A stretch of 64,000 bases of DNA from Trifolium pratense (GCF_020283565.1 NC_060064.1:18372337-18436336); one strand, 5' to 3'. Positions 1-42,290 are shown, counted from the first letter of the stretch. The notes: generated from the letters alone by a model not told the origin. A program made the numbers and translations.

Positions 1-1610
1 TAGGAACGAAAACCAAAGTTTAAAGGTCTCATGGAGCTTGAGCACAAGAGGGTTTATGTCTAAGGAAAGCAAGGTGCATATTGCAAAGAACATAACTAGT
101 TTTTTTAATCATAGATTTTATCAGAATCAAATATTTGTGGTTTTGATTTTTGAGTTTCTAAACTTATCAATTAAGAATCCGGAATTTAGTGTCTACCCAT
201 AATCGACTTTCTCTCATTCAAACTGAACAATTGGAGTGTTAGAAACAATGTAATTCATACCATAACAAATAAACAAACTAATTCTAATTATTGCATAAAA
301 TATATTAAATAACATCCTACAGAAACAAGGGAAACATCAAGAACTAACCTGTAAAATAATAAATCTAATAAGAAATCAATAAACATCACAAAAACTGTTC
401 TATATATTTTTTATTTATTATACAAACAAGTTTACTCACATCTGCCACAAATGGCCACAATTTGGACAGCAGCTTGTTTAGCCATTTCACCTGAAAAGCC
501 CATCAACAAGGGTGATAAATTGGTTTTGCAATCCATTTTTTGCTTAAAAATATAGGAAGGATCATACATGGGGAACATACATAGTATACGAACCAAGAAA
601 CAATAAATATAGTTTCTAAATTTAAATTTAGTTGCATCATTCATACATGATGCATTGCTAATGCCTAATAATATGATAGGATTGTTTGTAAAATCATTTC
701 AGTATAAAGCTAAGTATCACAACAAGAGATGATAATAAAACCTGCTCATATACAGGGAAAGATATCCATTCAGGTAAATTTTCACCACAAATTTTCTTTA
801 ATTCATCTCTATTAAGGGATCCAAGGAGTTTAATGTCAACTGCCTGCAGAGAAAAATGAATAATGTTAACACAAGAATAAAAATTACATCCACAAATTAA
901 TACACGGCATTTCTTGTTAGTGCTGTAATATTTAACATAATAGGAGTCCTAAAAAGTTTTAATTTTCCATTTTCCTTTTCATTCCCTTGTACAATGTCTC
1001 AAGTTTGAGTGTAGTGAATGGAAAAACAGAATAGGCATTGGAGAGCTTTTCACCTTAAATGGTCCACCTGAATTGACCGGAATTAATCGAGTCTAATGTG
1101 GCTTTCGAATAGCAGCAGTCTAAGACCAAAAATATAACACAATGGGGAATTTGTAGGAAACTAAGAATCCTAAAGAATCCCCCTTTCATTATAACCCTAT
1201 CCAATTTGGTTGTTTTGAGCTACAAAATGTTTCACAAATTCTCCCAGTAAATCATATTCAAAGTCATAATATTGCAACCTTATATTATATGATTCTTTTT
1301 ACACATGCATCACTAATAACTCAAATTGCACACTAATATGTTATTGGTTTTCAAATCTAATAATTTCAAAGCTACTATGAACTACTATATAAACTATGAT
1401 ATATCACTCGCACACTGATCATATCTTAATTCATCAAATTTATCTCGGCGGCATTGTTGATTCCAAGAAAATGAATAACATTGATCAACAAAATCCAAAA
1501 TTTACCTTTGCAATTCGGTTGGCGCTTCTGTATCTGATCATTCGCTCCAATCCAGCCATCAATCCAATGCCGAATAGCACCCCAAGAAAAATGCCAAAAA
1601 ACAAACCCAT
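1..1610 (-). CDS. CLB1: Synaptotagmin-like calcium-dependent lipid-binding protein, CLB1/NTMC2T4 type (5' part; gene runs off the left edge)
   Basis: Three exons join in frame on the minus strand: 1610-1506 (35 codons, from the ATG at 1610), 843-742 (34 codons) and 490-440 (17 codons), all with GT-AG borders. They give the first 86 residues. The protein opens MGLFFGIFLGVLFGIGLMAG, a hydrophobic N-terminal anchor, followed by a basic stretch (RMIRYRSANRIAK) and then KLLGSLNRDELKKIC and PEWISFPVYEQVKWLNK. From memory these match the N-terminus of plant CLB1 (SYT7, NTMC2T4), a protein of about 510 residues with an ER anchor, an SMP lipid-transfer domain and a C2 domain acting at membrane contact sites. 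SMP and C2 are not in the window. The next exon was not found in 1-439, which I read as intron. The 490-440 exon lies in a different frame from the long open frame over it. Family assignment is firm; the paralogue is less certain. Confidence 0.85.
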
Positions 1611-2560
1611 TTTTACAAACACCTTCAATACACAATTGATCAAAACATTATTAAAGTTGATGAAAAAAGATCACAAGCATGCAAATCAATACAATGATGA
1701 AGCTAGATTAGAAACTTACAATGCGTGTAAGGAAAAGATCACAAAGAATGAAATGAATGCTAATTAGGAAATGGATCGCAAAAGTGTAACCGAAAGAAGA
1801 AGAGTATATATAATGTGATTCAGGAGTCTGTAACTGAATGTGGTTCGAAACTGTAATATTGTTTTCTTGACTGTTACGTCGATGTGAAGGATTGTTAAAG
1901 ATTCTTTTGTCTCTTCCGTTCCGACACAAGATTGGAAAGAGAAACGAGAGTGTTCAAATCGATCACCATTAATCAATAATCACCGTTGCCTTTTTTGGTA
2001 GAAACACCGTTGCCTTTTTCATTCGGTCTTTTCAGTTCTTTCTCTCTCTTTTTTATCTTTGCAAAGTTTCATATTATTATTAATATTAATTTATTATTAC
2101 AAGTTTTCCCTTTATTTATTATCCAATCATAGTTCAATCACAGGAAGAAGAAAAATGATATTAAGATTTTAGTTTTTTTACAAAATAACCAGATTGTCCC
2201 AATTTATTTTATTAAAGAAATTAAGTAATGACGATAATTTTTTTTCGAGAGACTAACTTTTAACCAGTATTTTACTAATGATTTAATTCGTCACTATACC
2301 TCTATGTTTTACACGTATTGAAATTGAAAATACTTCTTTATAGAAATCTTAATGTGTCTTCATGTAGTTGGGTCGATCATAGACCAATTCCACAAGTCAA
2401 TTTATTGGGTTTTCTCACATGTCGTTTGATGTGTCATTTAGGTAAGTCAAACATATCGGGTTTAGGTTTGCTCCATTTATCATCTTGATTTATTGTCTAT
2501 TTAAGAGAGAGATGGATACAAGTGAAGATTAATGAACCCACTTTTAATGAATCCCACTAA
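1611..2560. other. Upstream region of the CLB1-like gene; no other gene seen
   Basis: This stretch holds the leader and promoter side of the minus-strand gene, then AT-rich sequence. Open frames at 1708-1976 lack splice signals or family features. A pyrimidine-rich tract at about 2025-2060 is the only composition feature. Nothing else is supported. Confidence 0.5.
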
Positions 2561-2643
2561 TCTTTTTTCTTTTAGATACAAAAAGGGGCCTAGACCCAAA
2601 TAGAGAAACTAAACAGAAATAACTCTAGGGGTAGCAATCCCCT

Positions 2644-2910
2644 TTACGGGGCATTTAATAAACTACTTAAAGCAACATGACATTGATCATATACACACAG
2701 TCCCAAATCATGTTCACATCCCATGTTAGCAAGAACATATGCACAAGCATTTACTTCCCTATACGAATGGCAAACAATAACCTCCCAATCCAAAACTAAA
2801 AGCTTCTGAATTTCTTGTACAAGCCTCCATCCAGAGAAACTACCAAGATTAGAGTTTGTATTTATCTCTCTTAAATTAACAACAAATGGGGAGTAGTAAA
2901 TAGAGCAAAC
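2644..2910 (-). pseudogene. LINE remnant: C-terminal RNase H-like (RVT_3 type) end
   Basis: The minus strand reads open from about 2910 to the stop at 2646-2644. Key residues are GWRLVQEIQKL, then DWEVIVCHSYREVNACAYVLANMG near the end, which follows the pattern of the last helix and strand of RNase H-like domains of plant non-LTR retrotransposons (a 'YREaN..Ad.LA' motif). The upstream part runs into a stop at 2913-2911 and no reverse transcriptase core is seen, so it is a fragment. It has no host function that I can infer. Confidence 0.65.
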
Positions 2911-3129
2911 TCAAATTCATATAATACATGGACCCACATTCAAGTATTCATAGGAGGAAATGGATTCTCGAATGATTTCAATCGTCCAATTTGTAATATA
3001 AATTTTTATTTATTTTCTGAGTTATTAATATATACATACCAGTCTCAATCATAAGCAGGGTCGGCTTAGAGGCAGGGCAACCAGACCCACAGTTCAGGGC
3101 CGCAATATTTTTGTTGCTAAGATATTTAA

Positions 3130-3260
3130 TCACAAAATGTCAATTGGTCTAATGGTACGCGTGCTTCTTAAAAGGATTTTAGCATGGTGAGATTGTGTGT
3201 TTGATTCTCACTTTTGTACACACTCTACAACAAACAAATAAGAGACCATTGAGACAAATA
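3130..3260 (+). mobile_element. tRNA-derived SINE-like unit
   Basis: An A-box-like TGGTCTAATGG lies near 3146-3156 and a weak B-box-like TTTGATTCTC near 3210-3219, spaced as in tRNA-derived SINEs. The sequence between cannot fold as a normal tRNA. Boundaries are estimates. Confidence 0.35.
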
Positions 3261-3383
3261 TTTAATTTATAGTACATTTAGAGAATTTTAATATTATATA
3301 GGCTAAATTAATTATTTGGTCCCTTAACTGAATTATTTGTTTCATTTTAGTACCTTAACTAATTTTTGTTCCTTTTAAGGCTT

Positions 3384-3958
3384 TGTTTGACAAAAATATC
3401 GGTTGGCTGATAAGCTAGCTTATAGCTTATGGATGATGGCTGATAAGCTAATTGAAGTGTTTGGTAAAATTAGCGGTTAAACTGACTGATAAACGTAAAA
3501 TGACATAAAATGTCATTCTTAATATATAATAAAACATCTTGTAATTTTGTTTATAAAATCTATATCTAATTAATATTTAAGATACTTCAAATTTAGTTAT
3601 TTAAATTTATGAATTTAATATATCTTTTATATATTATTAAATTAAATTTTATTCTTTGAAATTTTGTTTTAAATTTATTTTCATTTCAATGATTATACTT
3701 TATAAAAAAAATTAAACATAACATTTTTTAGATTTTATAACAAACAAATTGCGTAAAAAAACATTTTTAGGTTTTATAACAAACAAACTTATTTAACATT
3801 TTTTAGGTTTTTATAACAAATATAGATACATACAGGTAATAATAAGCAATTTCCTTATACGGAGTAACATGTATATAAAAGGATAAATCAAAAGTAATGA
3901 TACAATAATAGTAGTATAAAAATAAACGGTGATAATATATGGGTACTTACAATGGACC
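3384..3958. repeat. Insertion nested in the left arm of the foldback element
   Basis: The left arm loses similarity to the right arm at about 3383 and regains it near 3958 (CCGTTAGTTATATTG). The inserted piece begins TTTGTTTGACAAAAATAT and contains GATAAGCTAGCTTATAGCTT, a motif also found in the hAT-type MITE at 47996-48391. Its right terminus is not clear. Confidence 0.45.
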
Positions 3959-4485
3959 TTCCGTTAGTTATATTGATCCCTTTTGTTAATTTTAATCCCA
4001 AATTTATATGGTAGACCAACATTATAAATGGTTCCATTGTTTCAAAAAAAATTATAAATGGTTCCATGGACCTCGATAAAAAAAATTAATTTTAGTGAGT
4101 TGATTTTTTATCAAAATTTAAATCATTGGATGTTATAAGTATATGAAATTTAATAGTGAACCACCTACATATAATTTTATTCTAGTTTTCTTCATCTTCT
4201 TCCTTTTTTTTCTTCTTCAATATTCATCACCATCTTCATAAGAAAATCCAAAAATTTTCATTCCTTAAATAAAACCCAAAAATTAATAAATCAAATCCTA
4301 AAAAATTCAGAAATGTAGGAAATTAACCCAAAAAATTTGTATTAAGCGGTGGAAGACTGGAAGTGATAATAATATTCATAGCACAACACCAACTACAACA
4401 ACAAAATAGGAGAAATTTTTTACGCACTGCAACAACCATGATGGTGGTAGTGACGGTGCAACAAAGGGATTAAATAAGTCAATGG

Positions 4486-4671
4486 TTGGTGCACCATGTA
4501 TTGGTTTGCCAAAGTGCGCAACAAATCAAATCGTTCTTGGTGATGTATTGGAAAAAAGAAGGGGGAAATGAGGTTGGTTTTAAAGGATTGTTTGCACAAC
4601 CATCCTCACAATGTGGTTCAGTAGATTCACAAGGTGGAAGCTCTTCACAAGTTTCGGTAGATCTAGATTAA
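4486..4671 (+). other. Short open frame in the centre of the foldback element, unrecognised
   Basis: A 61-codon frame sits in the non-inverted core of the foldback element. It is rich in Ser and Gln toward its end (SSQ, GGSSSQ) and I recognise no family. It could be captured host sequence or chance. Coding status is doubtful. Confidence 0.15.
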
Positions 4672-5173
4672 TGATAATTTATTGGTTTTAAATTTCCAAA
4701 AAATTCTTCATAAAAATTCTATTTATTTTTGGATTTTTTGGATTTTAATTTTCTGAGTATATTGAGTTTTGTTTAAGGAATGAAGATGTTTGGGTTTTGA
4801 TATTTGATTTTCTGGATTTTTTTTATAAAGATGATGAAGGTTTGTGAAGATGGTGATGAAGATTGAAGAAGGAGAGATGGAAGAAAACGAAGAAATGTAG
4901 AATAAAATTAAGCGTGGGTGGTTCACTATTATATATCATAAACTTAAAAAATTCATTAGCTTAGATTGTGACAAAAAGATCAACCAGTTAAAAAAAAAAT
5001 TGATGTTTATGGTGGACCATTAACAATATTGGTTCACCATATAGTTAAAAATTAACACAATGTACCAATATGATTAACGGATGCATAGTTAAAGACCTAA
5101 ATGGAACAAAAATTAGTTTAGAGACCAAAATAAAACCAATAATTTAGTTAAGTGACAAAATGAGTAATTTAGC

Positions 5174-5177
<4 letters not shown>

Positions 5178-5239
<62 letters not shown>

Positions 5240-5241
5240 TA
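5178..5241. repeat. (AT)n microsatellite
   Basis: About 60 bases of nearly pure AT dinucleotide abut the right end of the foldback element, interrupted once by GT at 5221. Confidence 0.9.
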
Positions 5242-5940
5242 TCAATGTATTATTTTAAAATTTGTTTCCTTTTATGAAATGATGAAGATTTTTTTATATA
5301 AATAAATAGAATTACTCTATAACTTATAATAAATAGAATCACTTTGTAGCTTATAAATAAGTTTACCACTTTATTTAAAAAAAAAAAAAATTGTATCTTT
5401 GAAAATAAAGAATTACGTAGTTTTTAAAATTAAGTCGCAATTTTTATTAAAAAACACTATTATTTTTCAATGAATGAATATTAACTTGAAGGTGTATTTT
5501 GTAATTAATTAATCCCTCTGGTACTAATTATATAAGAGAAAAAAACAAAAACAGCAATACCAAAGAGCACATAAATTGTTGTAATTTTTACACCTAATTG
5601 CCAAATATACCCTTATCATAGAATATTTTTTCTCACATATAAAAAGTAACAAACCTGGCATTACTCCACACGTGTCAACAAAGTGACCCTTTTTTTTGTA
5701 ATGAGGAATTTTTTTTGCAAAGTTTTGAATAAGAAGAAGCAAGTTCTAAGCTCTCTTGTCTTTTTAACTTCTTTGATCTTTCTAGTTCACTTCCCGATTA
5801 GTAGAAACACACTAAAATGAAAATCAAATTTCCCACCAAAATTGTTATACTACTAAATTTCCCACCAAAAACAAATTCACAAATTTTGCATAAGTATATT
5901 TAAAGGACATTAATGAAACTTTCAGCTTATTAAGATTAAA
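5242..5940. other. AT-rich spacer, no gene seen
   Basis: This stretch has homopolymer A and T runs and no frame with recognisable features. The open frame at 5524-5742 on the minus strand starts in low-complexity sequence and is likely chance. Confidence 0.5.
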
Positions 5941-5944
5941 ACAT

Positions 5945-6259
5945 GAGATATAAACTTTAATGTTGATTTCACAAACACTAATGTAGAAGAAACAAATGTA
6001 ATTCATTTTGATTTAAATCATCCTCCATGCCTTGATGAACTTCAGTTTGATTTAAACTACCCCGTAGCCTTGATGATGATGACGCTATAGTCAAAGTTTA
6101 CCATGTTTTAATGAGGGTGGAGTTAATGGTGAGTCAAAACAGTCACCAAACTTCTCTCTTCAAGGTGAAGTTAATTGTGAGTCAAACCAGTCACCAAGCT
6201 TATCTCTTCAAGAATATGTTAACCATATTGATCTTTTGTTAAATGGAGATGAGGATTAG
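5945..6259 (+). pseudogene. Decayed coding remnant with FDLN motifs and an internal duplication
   Basis: Frame A (about 5945-6090) reads FDLNHPPCLDELQFDLNYP before a stop at 6088. Frame B (6089-6259) reads GESKQSPNFSLQ, then the near-copy CESNQSPSLSLQ, then EYVNHIDLLLNGDED and a stop. The composition is protein-like in both frames, which implies at least one frameshift. I do not recognise the parent; acidic FDLN stretches occur in some transposase-derived plant proteins, but that link is only a guess. Confidence 0.35.
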
Positions 6260-6631
6260 TACTTAGTAGTGAAACTAAGGGCTACTATTTACTTTGATAA
6301 AAAAAATTGTGGAATAGAAAAGAACGGTAAGAAACTCATTGATCACAAATTGTGTGTGTTTTCCTTAGGTGTGGTTATTATACATGTGTTAGTAATTGAA
6401 TTTTGTTTTTTAGCCTCACATCACTTACCCGCGTTTTTTCTCGTACATAGTTGATGTTTTTATATGTTGGGTTAGCCTCACATCACAAACCAAACGATAG
6501 TGTTTTCTATAAATATTATTTGTTTTGGTTGAAAATTTAGTTCCCAAAATAAGAGATAATTTAACAACTTTTAAATATTCCCGTCTCTAGGTAAGGAATG
6601 ACTAATAAATGGATCTATAATCATATAATCA

Positions 6632-6842
6632 GACTCTAAGAATGTTTTGGCTTGGGTGAATAATAGAGTTTCTTGTCCCTAGAACATGAGATTTGCTTGT
6701 AATAAGCTAAACAATCTGATGTTAATAATCATTCAAGAACGTGGAGTAGTTTGTGCATGTTAACAGAGAAGCAAATGATTTAGCAGATGCCTTGGCAAAA
6801 AGGCGCTCAAACTGGTGTGATAGCTGGATTCTTTGGGTTTAA
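6632..6842 (+). pseudogene. LINE remnant: RNase H-like C-terminus, interrupted
   Basis: The plus strand gives DSKNVLAWVNNRVSCP, a stop where a Trp codon would be expected, then NMRFACNKLNNL, a shift of frame, and VHVNREANDLADALAKRRSN ending at the stop 6840-6842. The NREAN.LADALAKR motif is the signature end of the RNase H-like domain of plant non-LTR retrotransposons. It carries one nonsense codon and one frameshift, so it is dead. Confidence 0.7.
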
Positions 6843-7545
6843 GGTCATGATATATATACTAAGACAGAAATATCTAAAAATGTTAAACTATATCTTATTT
6901 TGAAATATACTTCTCATTTACCTATTACTTAAGCAAAGATTATCAACACAATTGTTCAACCGTGTACCGCTTAATTAATAACCAACTTTAGAATTTAAAT
7001 ATCACAATAACGTCAAAAAAGTTTAGATGTTGCTCGAAACTTCTTAAAGTCGTCCTAGTGTTGCAAATAGTTACATGCATTCTTTCGACAAGAGTGAGCC
7101 AAAAACTAATAAGAAACTCACCCGTACTATAACTATTTTGTCCGTACTCAGTTGGCAATCTTTGTCCTCGAACTCAGAGAATCCCAAACCCATCACAAAC
7201 TGTTTAAGGAAGACAGAAGCCGAAAACAGAGCAAACACGAGAGAGAATGAAGACTCATTCATAGGTATAAGTAAGAAAAATAATGAGATGACGACTATTG
7301 AGACACAAATTGGAAAAGTTAAATATCAAAACGTGAATTTGTTTAATACAAGTTTCATCTATCTTTTGGTATATATTTTGCAAACGGAGAAAGAAATCAT
7401 GAAAATTAATCTTATAGGGCATAGAAATAAACAGAAAACAAGGGTATAAATGTCATCTCACTTAGTGAGCGTCTCTCTCCCTCACTCACTCACTACACCC
7501 AGTCACCTCTTACCGTACTCCTCACTTTTTTTATTTTCCAACAAA
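6843..7545. other. Spacer, no supported gene
   Basis: A 124-codon open frame (7075-7449, plus) has no recognisable domain, no matching splice context and biased composition, so I do not call it. A TC-rich run at about 7468-7520 precedes the small ORF below. Confidence 0.4.
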
Positions 7546-7644
7546 ATGAAGATCATATTGTTTTATGCTACTGTCGTTGCTGCTGTGTTAGTCATCACCA
7601 TTAAAATTACACAACAAGATTGCTCTCCTCATCACAAGTGTTAA
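7546..7644 (+). CDS. Possible small peptide with hydrophobic N-terminus (doubtful)
   Basis: A 32-codon frame begins at an ATG after a leader-like TC-rich stretch. Residues 3-22 (IILFYATVVAAVLVITIKIT) are hydrophobic, like a signal peptide or membrane anchor, and the tail is QQDCSPHHKC with two Cys. The same frame is open upstream from an ATG at 7450. I recognise no family. It may be a secreted or membrane micropeptide, the first exon of something larger, or chance. Confidence 0.2.
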   Translation: MKIILFYATVVAAVLVITIKITQQDCSPHHKC

Positions 7645-7974
7645 TGAGCATTTTGGTATATCCATCTTTCAGCTTAAACTCATCTACACATGCATATGCG
7701 AATTTATACATTCTTCCATATTGCATTCAATAGTTTCAAACAAATTTCATGATAACTAAGCTCATCAACATTGGTTTTAATTTTCAAAAAATTTATCTTA
7801 CTAATATTTTTTTTTAACAAGAATTATCTTACTAATATTAATTTAATTTTTTATTTCTTTTGTTAGTGTACTTAACATGTCCTCCTGAGACACATTTAAA
7901 ATAACCTTTACTTAATTAGTTAAATTAAAATAATTAGACGTCGGTCCATGCGTGCACAGATTTACTAAAAAATT

Positions 7975-8155
7975 AAGGTCATGCTAAACAGTGCTCCGAT
8001 ACACTTGTTAAGCATACCAAAAAAGAAAATAAAAATAAAAATAATATTTAAAAGACAACTTTTGAGGTATTGAATACATGCATTTCGAGGCAGAATTTTT
8101 ATTTTTAAATGCTTAACCAGTGACATAGAGACACCGTTTAACATTTTCCAAAAAT
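7975..8155. mobile_element. MITE-like inverted repeat
   Basis: The left arm (GCTAAACAGTGCTCCGATAC, then TTGTTAAGCAT) is mirrored on the right by ATGCTTAACCAGTGAC and GACACCGTTTAACA. The loop is A-rich and noncoding. Class is not determined. Confidence 0.5.
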
Positions 8156-8589
8156 TAAAATAGGAGAGACATATATATCATCTAATGAATTACAGTTTTA
8201 GATATTTTTAGCGTTTATTTCTATTTTTAAAAAGTTATTTCACACATTTAAAAATGTCAAAGAAACCGATTCAAAATAAGCATTTTTTCTTTTTAAAAAA
8301 AAATGCTTATCATGGAAAAAAAAGGCATATTTAATCTATAAGATTTCCATTAAAAATAAAATTTAAGATTTATCTATCTAACTCTTTTTTTTTTTAATTT
8401 AATATTAAAACTAAAATAAAGATAATTGAAAATGGGCATATTCTTATTTCTATTTTTTTTTTTCAAAAAAAAAAAAAAGATTAATTGAAAATTGAAAATG
8501 AGAAATGAAGTTGCTTTGAAGACCAAGCCGGAGTTGACAAACTGAGTACGATATGGGTAAGAATTAAGAAATAGGGCCAAATTGCAGAC

Positions 8590-10533
8590 TTCCGCCAACT
8601 ACTATCTAAAACGGTATCACCACCAACCTCCTCCTCCTCTCTCTCACCTAATTCTCTTTCACCTTCACCTTCTCTCTCTACACTTTCTCTCTCATTGCCA
8701 TCAATTCCTCGATCTGAAACCTCACAATCGAACCAGAACAAAACTCCGTGCCAGAATCTTCTAGAAGGTACGCGAAACCCTAAAATCTCTCTATTAATTC
8801 TTCGTTTTACGTGTTAACGAAGCAACCACCACGATTTCGTTACGATCTGCGCATTTTCTTGTTCGTACTTCGGAGTCTCCAAACTCCGATTCGATTCGTG
8901 TGAGAATGCTCGCGATTATCTTTTGAGATCTGCTGTTTCTCGATCCAGTTCTTGCAATGCCAAGCGATCTAAGTCGTTTTGATTTCTTAGCTTCTCGCTC
9001 GAGCGTCGAGCAAGATCCGGTGACTTCTTTTTTTTGACGTTTTCAAGTTTTCAACTAAACAACGACTTTTTTTTTTTCTTTCCATTGTTTGATTTGAATT
9101 GTCTCTATACATGATTTTACTGTATTCTTGTTGATTTTCTCTGGATATAGTTGAATTGAACTTGAATGTTTAGATTCCGTGTTTGGCACAAATAGTATTT
9201 ATTAACTTAGTTTAATAATGGAGCAAGTTAATTTGTTCTTAGTGTCAGTATTTTTGAGCTTCAAGTTGTGAAACTTTACTTCTTGTGAATCTGTTCTCAA
9301 ATCTAAGGCATTGAACTTGTCGAACGAGCTTGCCCAGTATATTAATGAATTTGTTTATAGTTTACTGTAGACTTTCTTTATTGTGAAGATTTCTTCCAGT
9401 TGTATAATGATTATGGTGTGTGCGGTCGTACTGAAGCTTGTTTTTTGTTACTTTTGAGTTTTACTACTCCTTGATGAGTTGTCATTGTCAAATGTTTTCG
9501 GTTTGCCTCTGGTTTCACTTAACTCACTTTCGGTGGGGTGGGTCTTATCACGCCATATCAAGTTTAAGCAGCTTATCATGTTTCTACTCGAAATTAAATC
9601 GCCTGCAGTTGAAGTTTTGATGCATTTGGGACATTTGTGACCGTGTGACCGTTCAATCGTGGCAGTTCAGAAAAAAAGTAGATTTTACTTCTAAATTTAT
9701 ACTCCCTCTCCATCCTTAATTATAAGCAAAAGTTACTTTTTAGATTCATCGAATAACTTATGAATCTCATCAATTATTCAATGAATCTAAAAAGTAACTT
9801 TTGCTTATAATAATTAAGGATGGAGGGAGTAATTTAAAATACAATCTTAAATCTGAACCGTCCAATCTTGACCGAATGGCCAGCAATGTCTTGAATGCAT
9901 GGATAGGTGACTGCTGAGAATCATGATCCGTTTCTACTCCAATGGTGCATTTATTAAGAACATAAAATGGGTTCCACATGTTCTTTCGTAAAATTCATTT
10001 TTTATTCTTAAACAACTAACGGTCCTTTCACGTGACTGCCATATATGTACACTCTAATGGTGAAACTCGACAGGGAACCATTGATGTTAAACAGCAGAAT
10101 AAGGCACTCCTGTTGGAGATGCTCTTAGTTAACCCAAACTGTTAAATGTTTCACAACTCATCAAGTCCCTCGTATGTAGAAAAAGTTGGGCATTGGAGTG
10201 ATACCCTTTTTAGGTTCATTTTATGTATACATACTATGGGCTTACATATCAATACTCTTTTTCTATCTTTTTGATTGGTGTCTTCTCATATAGACCACGG
10301 CATTCTTGTTTGAAAGATCGACATAACCTATGCTCTTTCAAAAGGCTTGTCGCAAAATTCACTGTTCATTATTATCTATAATTTGATCTTGTGGCGACTG
10401 TATCTGATCCCATCTTTCCCCTAGCGTAGCACATGGGTGGGTGCTTTAATTGCACAGATCACTATGGTATCCAAATCTTGAATATTTTGGTTTGTTGATC
10501 TCTCTCTCTCTGATTTTACTTTATTACTTGCAG
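8590..10533 (+). other. 5' leader exon (ending 8767) and first intron of the BEACH gene
   Basis: A CT-rich leader (about 8620-8710) typical of plant 5' UTRs is followed by a good donor at 8768 (AGAAG|GTACGC). The matching acceptor is TTACTTGCAG ending at 10533, 58 bases before the start codon. The resulting intron of about 1.77 kb lies in the 5' UTR, a common arrangement in broadly expressed plant genes. The transcription start is not determined. Confidence 0.6.
9702..9829. mobile_element. Stowaway-like MITE in the 5' UTR intron
   Basis: A 128-bp element runs from CTCCCTCTCCATCC to GGATGGAGGGAG, flanked on both sides by TA (the Stowaway target duplication). The arms are almost perfectly complementary over more than 40 bases (GCAAAAGTTACTTTTTAGAT and its complement), so the whole unit folds into a hairpin. 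Confidence 0.9.
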
Positions 10534-10591
10534 GTGAATTGGGCTTTCATAATTCAAAGGAATATTTGTTAGTTTCTTCAGAAATAGCATA

Positions 10592-41001
<30,410 letters not shown>

Positions 41002-42130
41002 CTTTTAGGTTATACATATGTGAATTACAGATCATCTATACATATATCAATTAGGAAAGTAGATTGAGGTTGTGACACTCTTTTGTAAGCATTTTGGTTA
41101 TGTCCTTATGTATGGTTCAGAGATGTCATGTGACACTTCCTATTGTTACCACCAACCAGTGTTAGGTTCATAGAATTAGTGGAGGGTTCCTTGCTCCTCC
41201 AGTTGTGTAATAGTGTTGATATTGGACAAGCTTCTGAGTCCCTCTACTGAGGTTTGAACCATTTTTGTCCCCAATTTTTATTTTATTTGAGAATGAAAAT
41301 ATAGTAGCTACTCTTTCTTGTAATGCTGCTGATGTTCAGACGTTTAGATTGATTAGATTTAGCTGAGGTTTGAGTGTTGATTATTGGGTCAGTGTGTAAT
41401 GAATGAATAAGTTGTTATATCGTTGTTTTCTGTAAAAAGAATTGTTTTATTGTTCATTTTATTTTTTGACAGGTTGTTTTATATATTCTTATTTCTGTAA
41501 CTAAAACCGATTCATGAATACACATTGACATTTTTTTTGACAGACACATAGATATATTGATATTGGTAATGGGGATAGACTCGGATAGTAATATCAAATT
41601 ATGTTGATTCTAAACTGTTTAGTTCGACTTTGTTGATAATCTTTGTGATTTAAGTTATTATTTGTGATAATCTTTGCACCCAAAAAAAGTTTTTATTTGT
41701 GACGAAACAAAGTTCAAATCTGGTTAGAAGAGGTACATACATTTAGTGTCCGACATCTTTTAAATGAGATTATTTTGGTGAAGGGAACCTATGTGAAACT
41801 AAGTTTGTGAAGTTTACATAAAATAGTTTCTTATCCAACCCCTCTGGGGCATTTGTTAGCATCTGTCAAAAATTATTACTATAATACTATGTGAACGTTA
41901 GCTATTTTATTGAGAATGGATATTTTGATACAAATCAAATTATTAACAAGGTGTCATACATTAAGAACATAATTAATTGAGATTTTGAATGTTGTTTTTT
42001 CTACTAAAAAGACATTCATTCATTATTCATTCAAATTGATATAATATATTGAATAATATAAATTCAAAATTTCTAAAATCTAAAAAGGATGAATTTGCAA
42101 GTAAACTCACAGCACCTTAATAACATAAAT
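41002..42130. other. 3' side of the BEACH gene, no further gene seen
   Basis: The stop at 40999-41001 is followed by AT-rich sequence. No open frame with recognisable features occurs. I did not find an unambiguous polyadenylation signal. Confidence 0.5.
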
Positions 42131-42217
42131 GACAAAATGTTTATAAATGTGACAAGTTAATAGTATACCATGACAAAATGTTTATAAATGTGACGAACTG
42201 TTTATAAATGTGACAAA
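42131..42217. repeat. Short tandem/interspersed repeat
   Basis: The block GACAAAATGTTTATAAATGT occurs at 42131 and 42172, and a third partial copy (GTTTATAAATGTGACAAACT) at about 42200. Confidence 0.7.
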
Positions 42218-42290
42218 CTTTACAAATACGACAAAATTGAAGTGTTTGAAATACTTATGTCTCCCAGTCTGCACTGTTGATGACATCAAA

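Larger units (their letters stand above)
3297..5178. mobile_element. Long-TIR foldback element, probably non-autonomous Mutator-like (MULE)
   Basis: The left end begins GGCTAAATTAATTATTTGGT and the right end is its imperfect inverted complement (TAATTTAGCC at about 5169-5178). The inverted similarity continues inward for several hundred bases: 3297-3383 plus about 3958-4330 on the left against about 4720-5178 on the right. Shared landmarks include AATAGTGAACCACC and its complement, and a CATCACCATCTTCA block. Flanks read tattatata and taatatata, an 8/9 match that fits the 9-bp target duplication of Mutator elements. The centre (about 4340-4680) holds a 61-codon open frame but no transposase. 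Confidence 0.65.

Noticed and set aside
7075..7449. 124-codon frame on the plus strand
   Set aside because: No domain, no splice partners and an equally long opposing frame; composition looks like noncoding AT-rich DNA.
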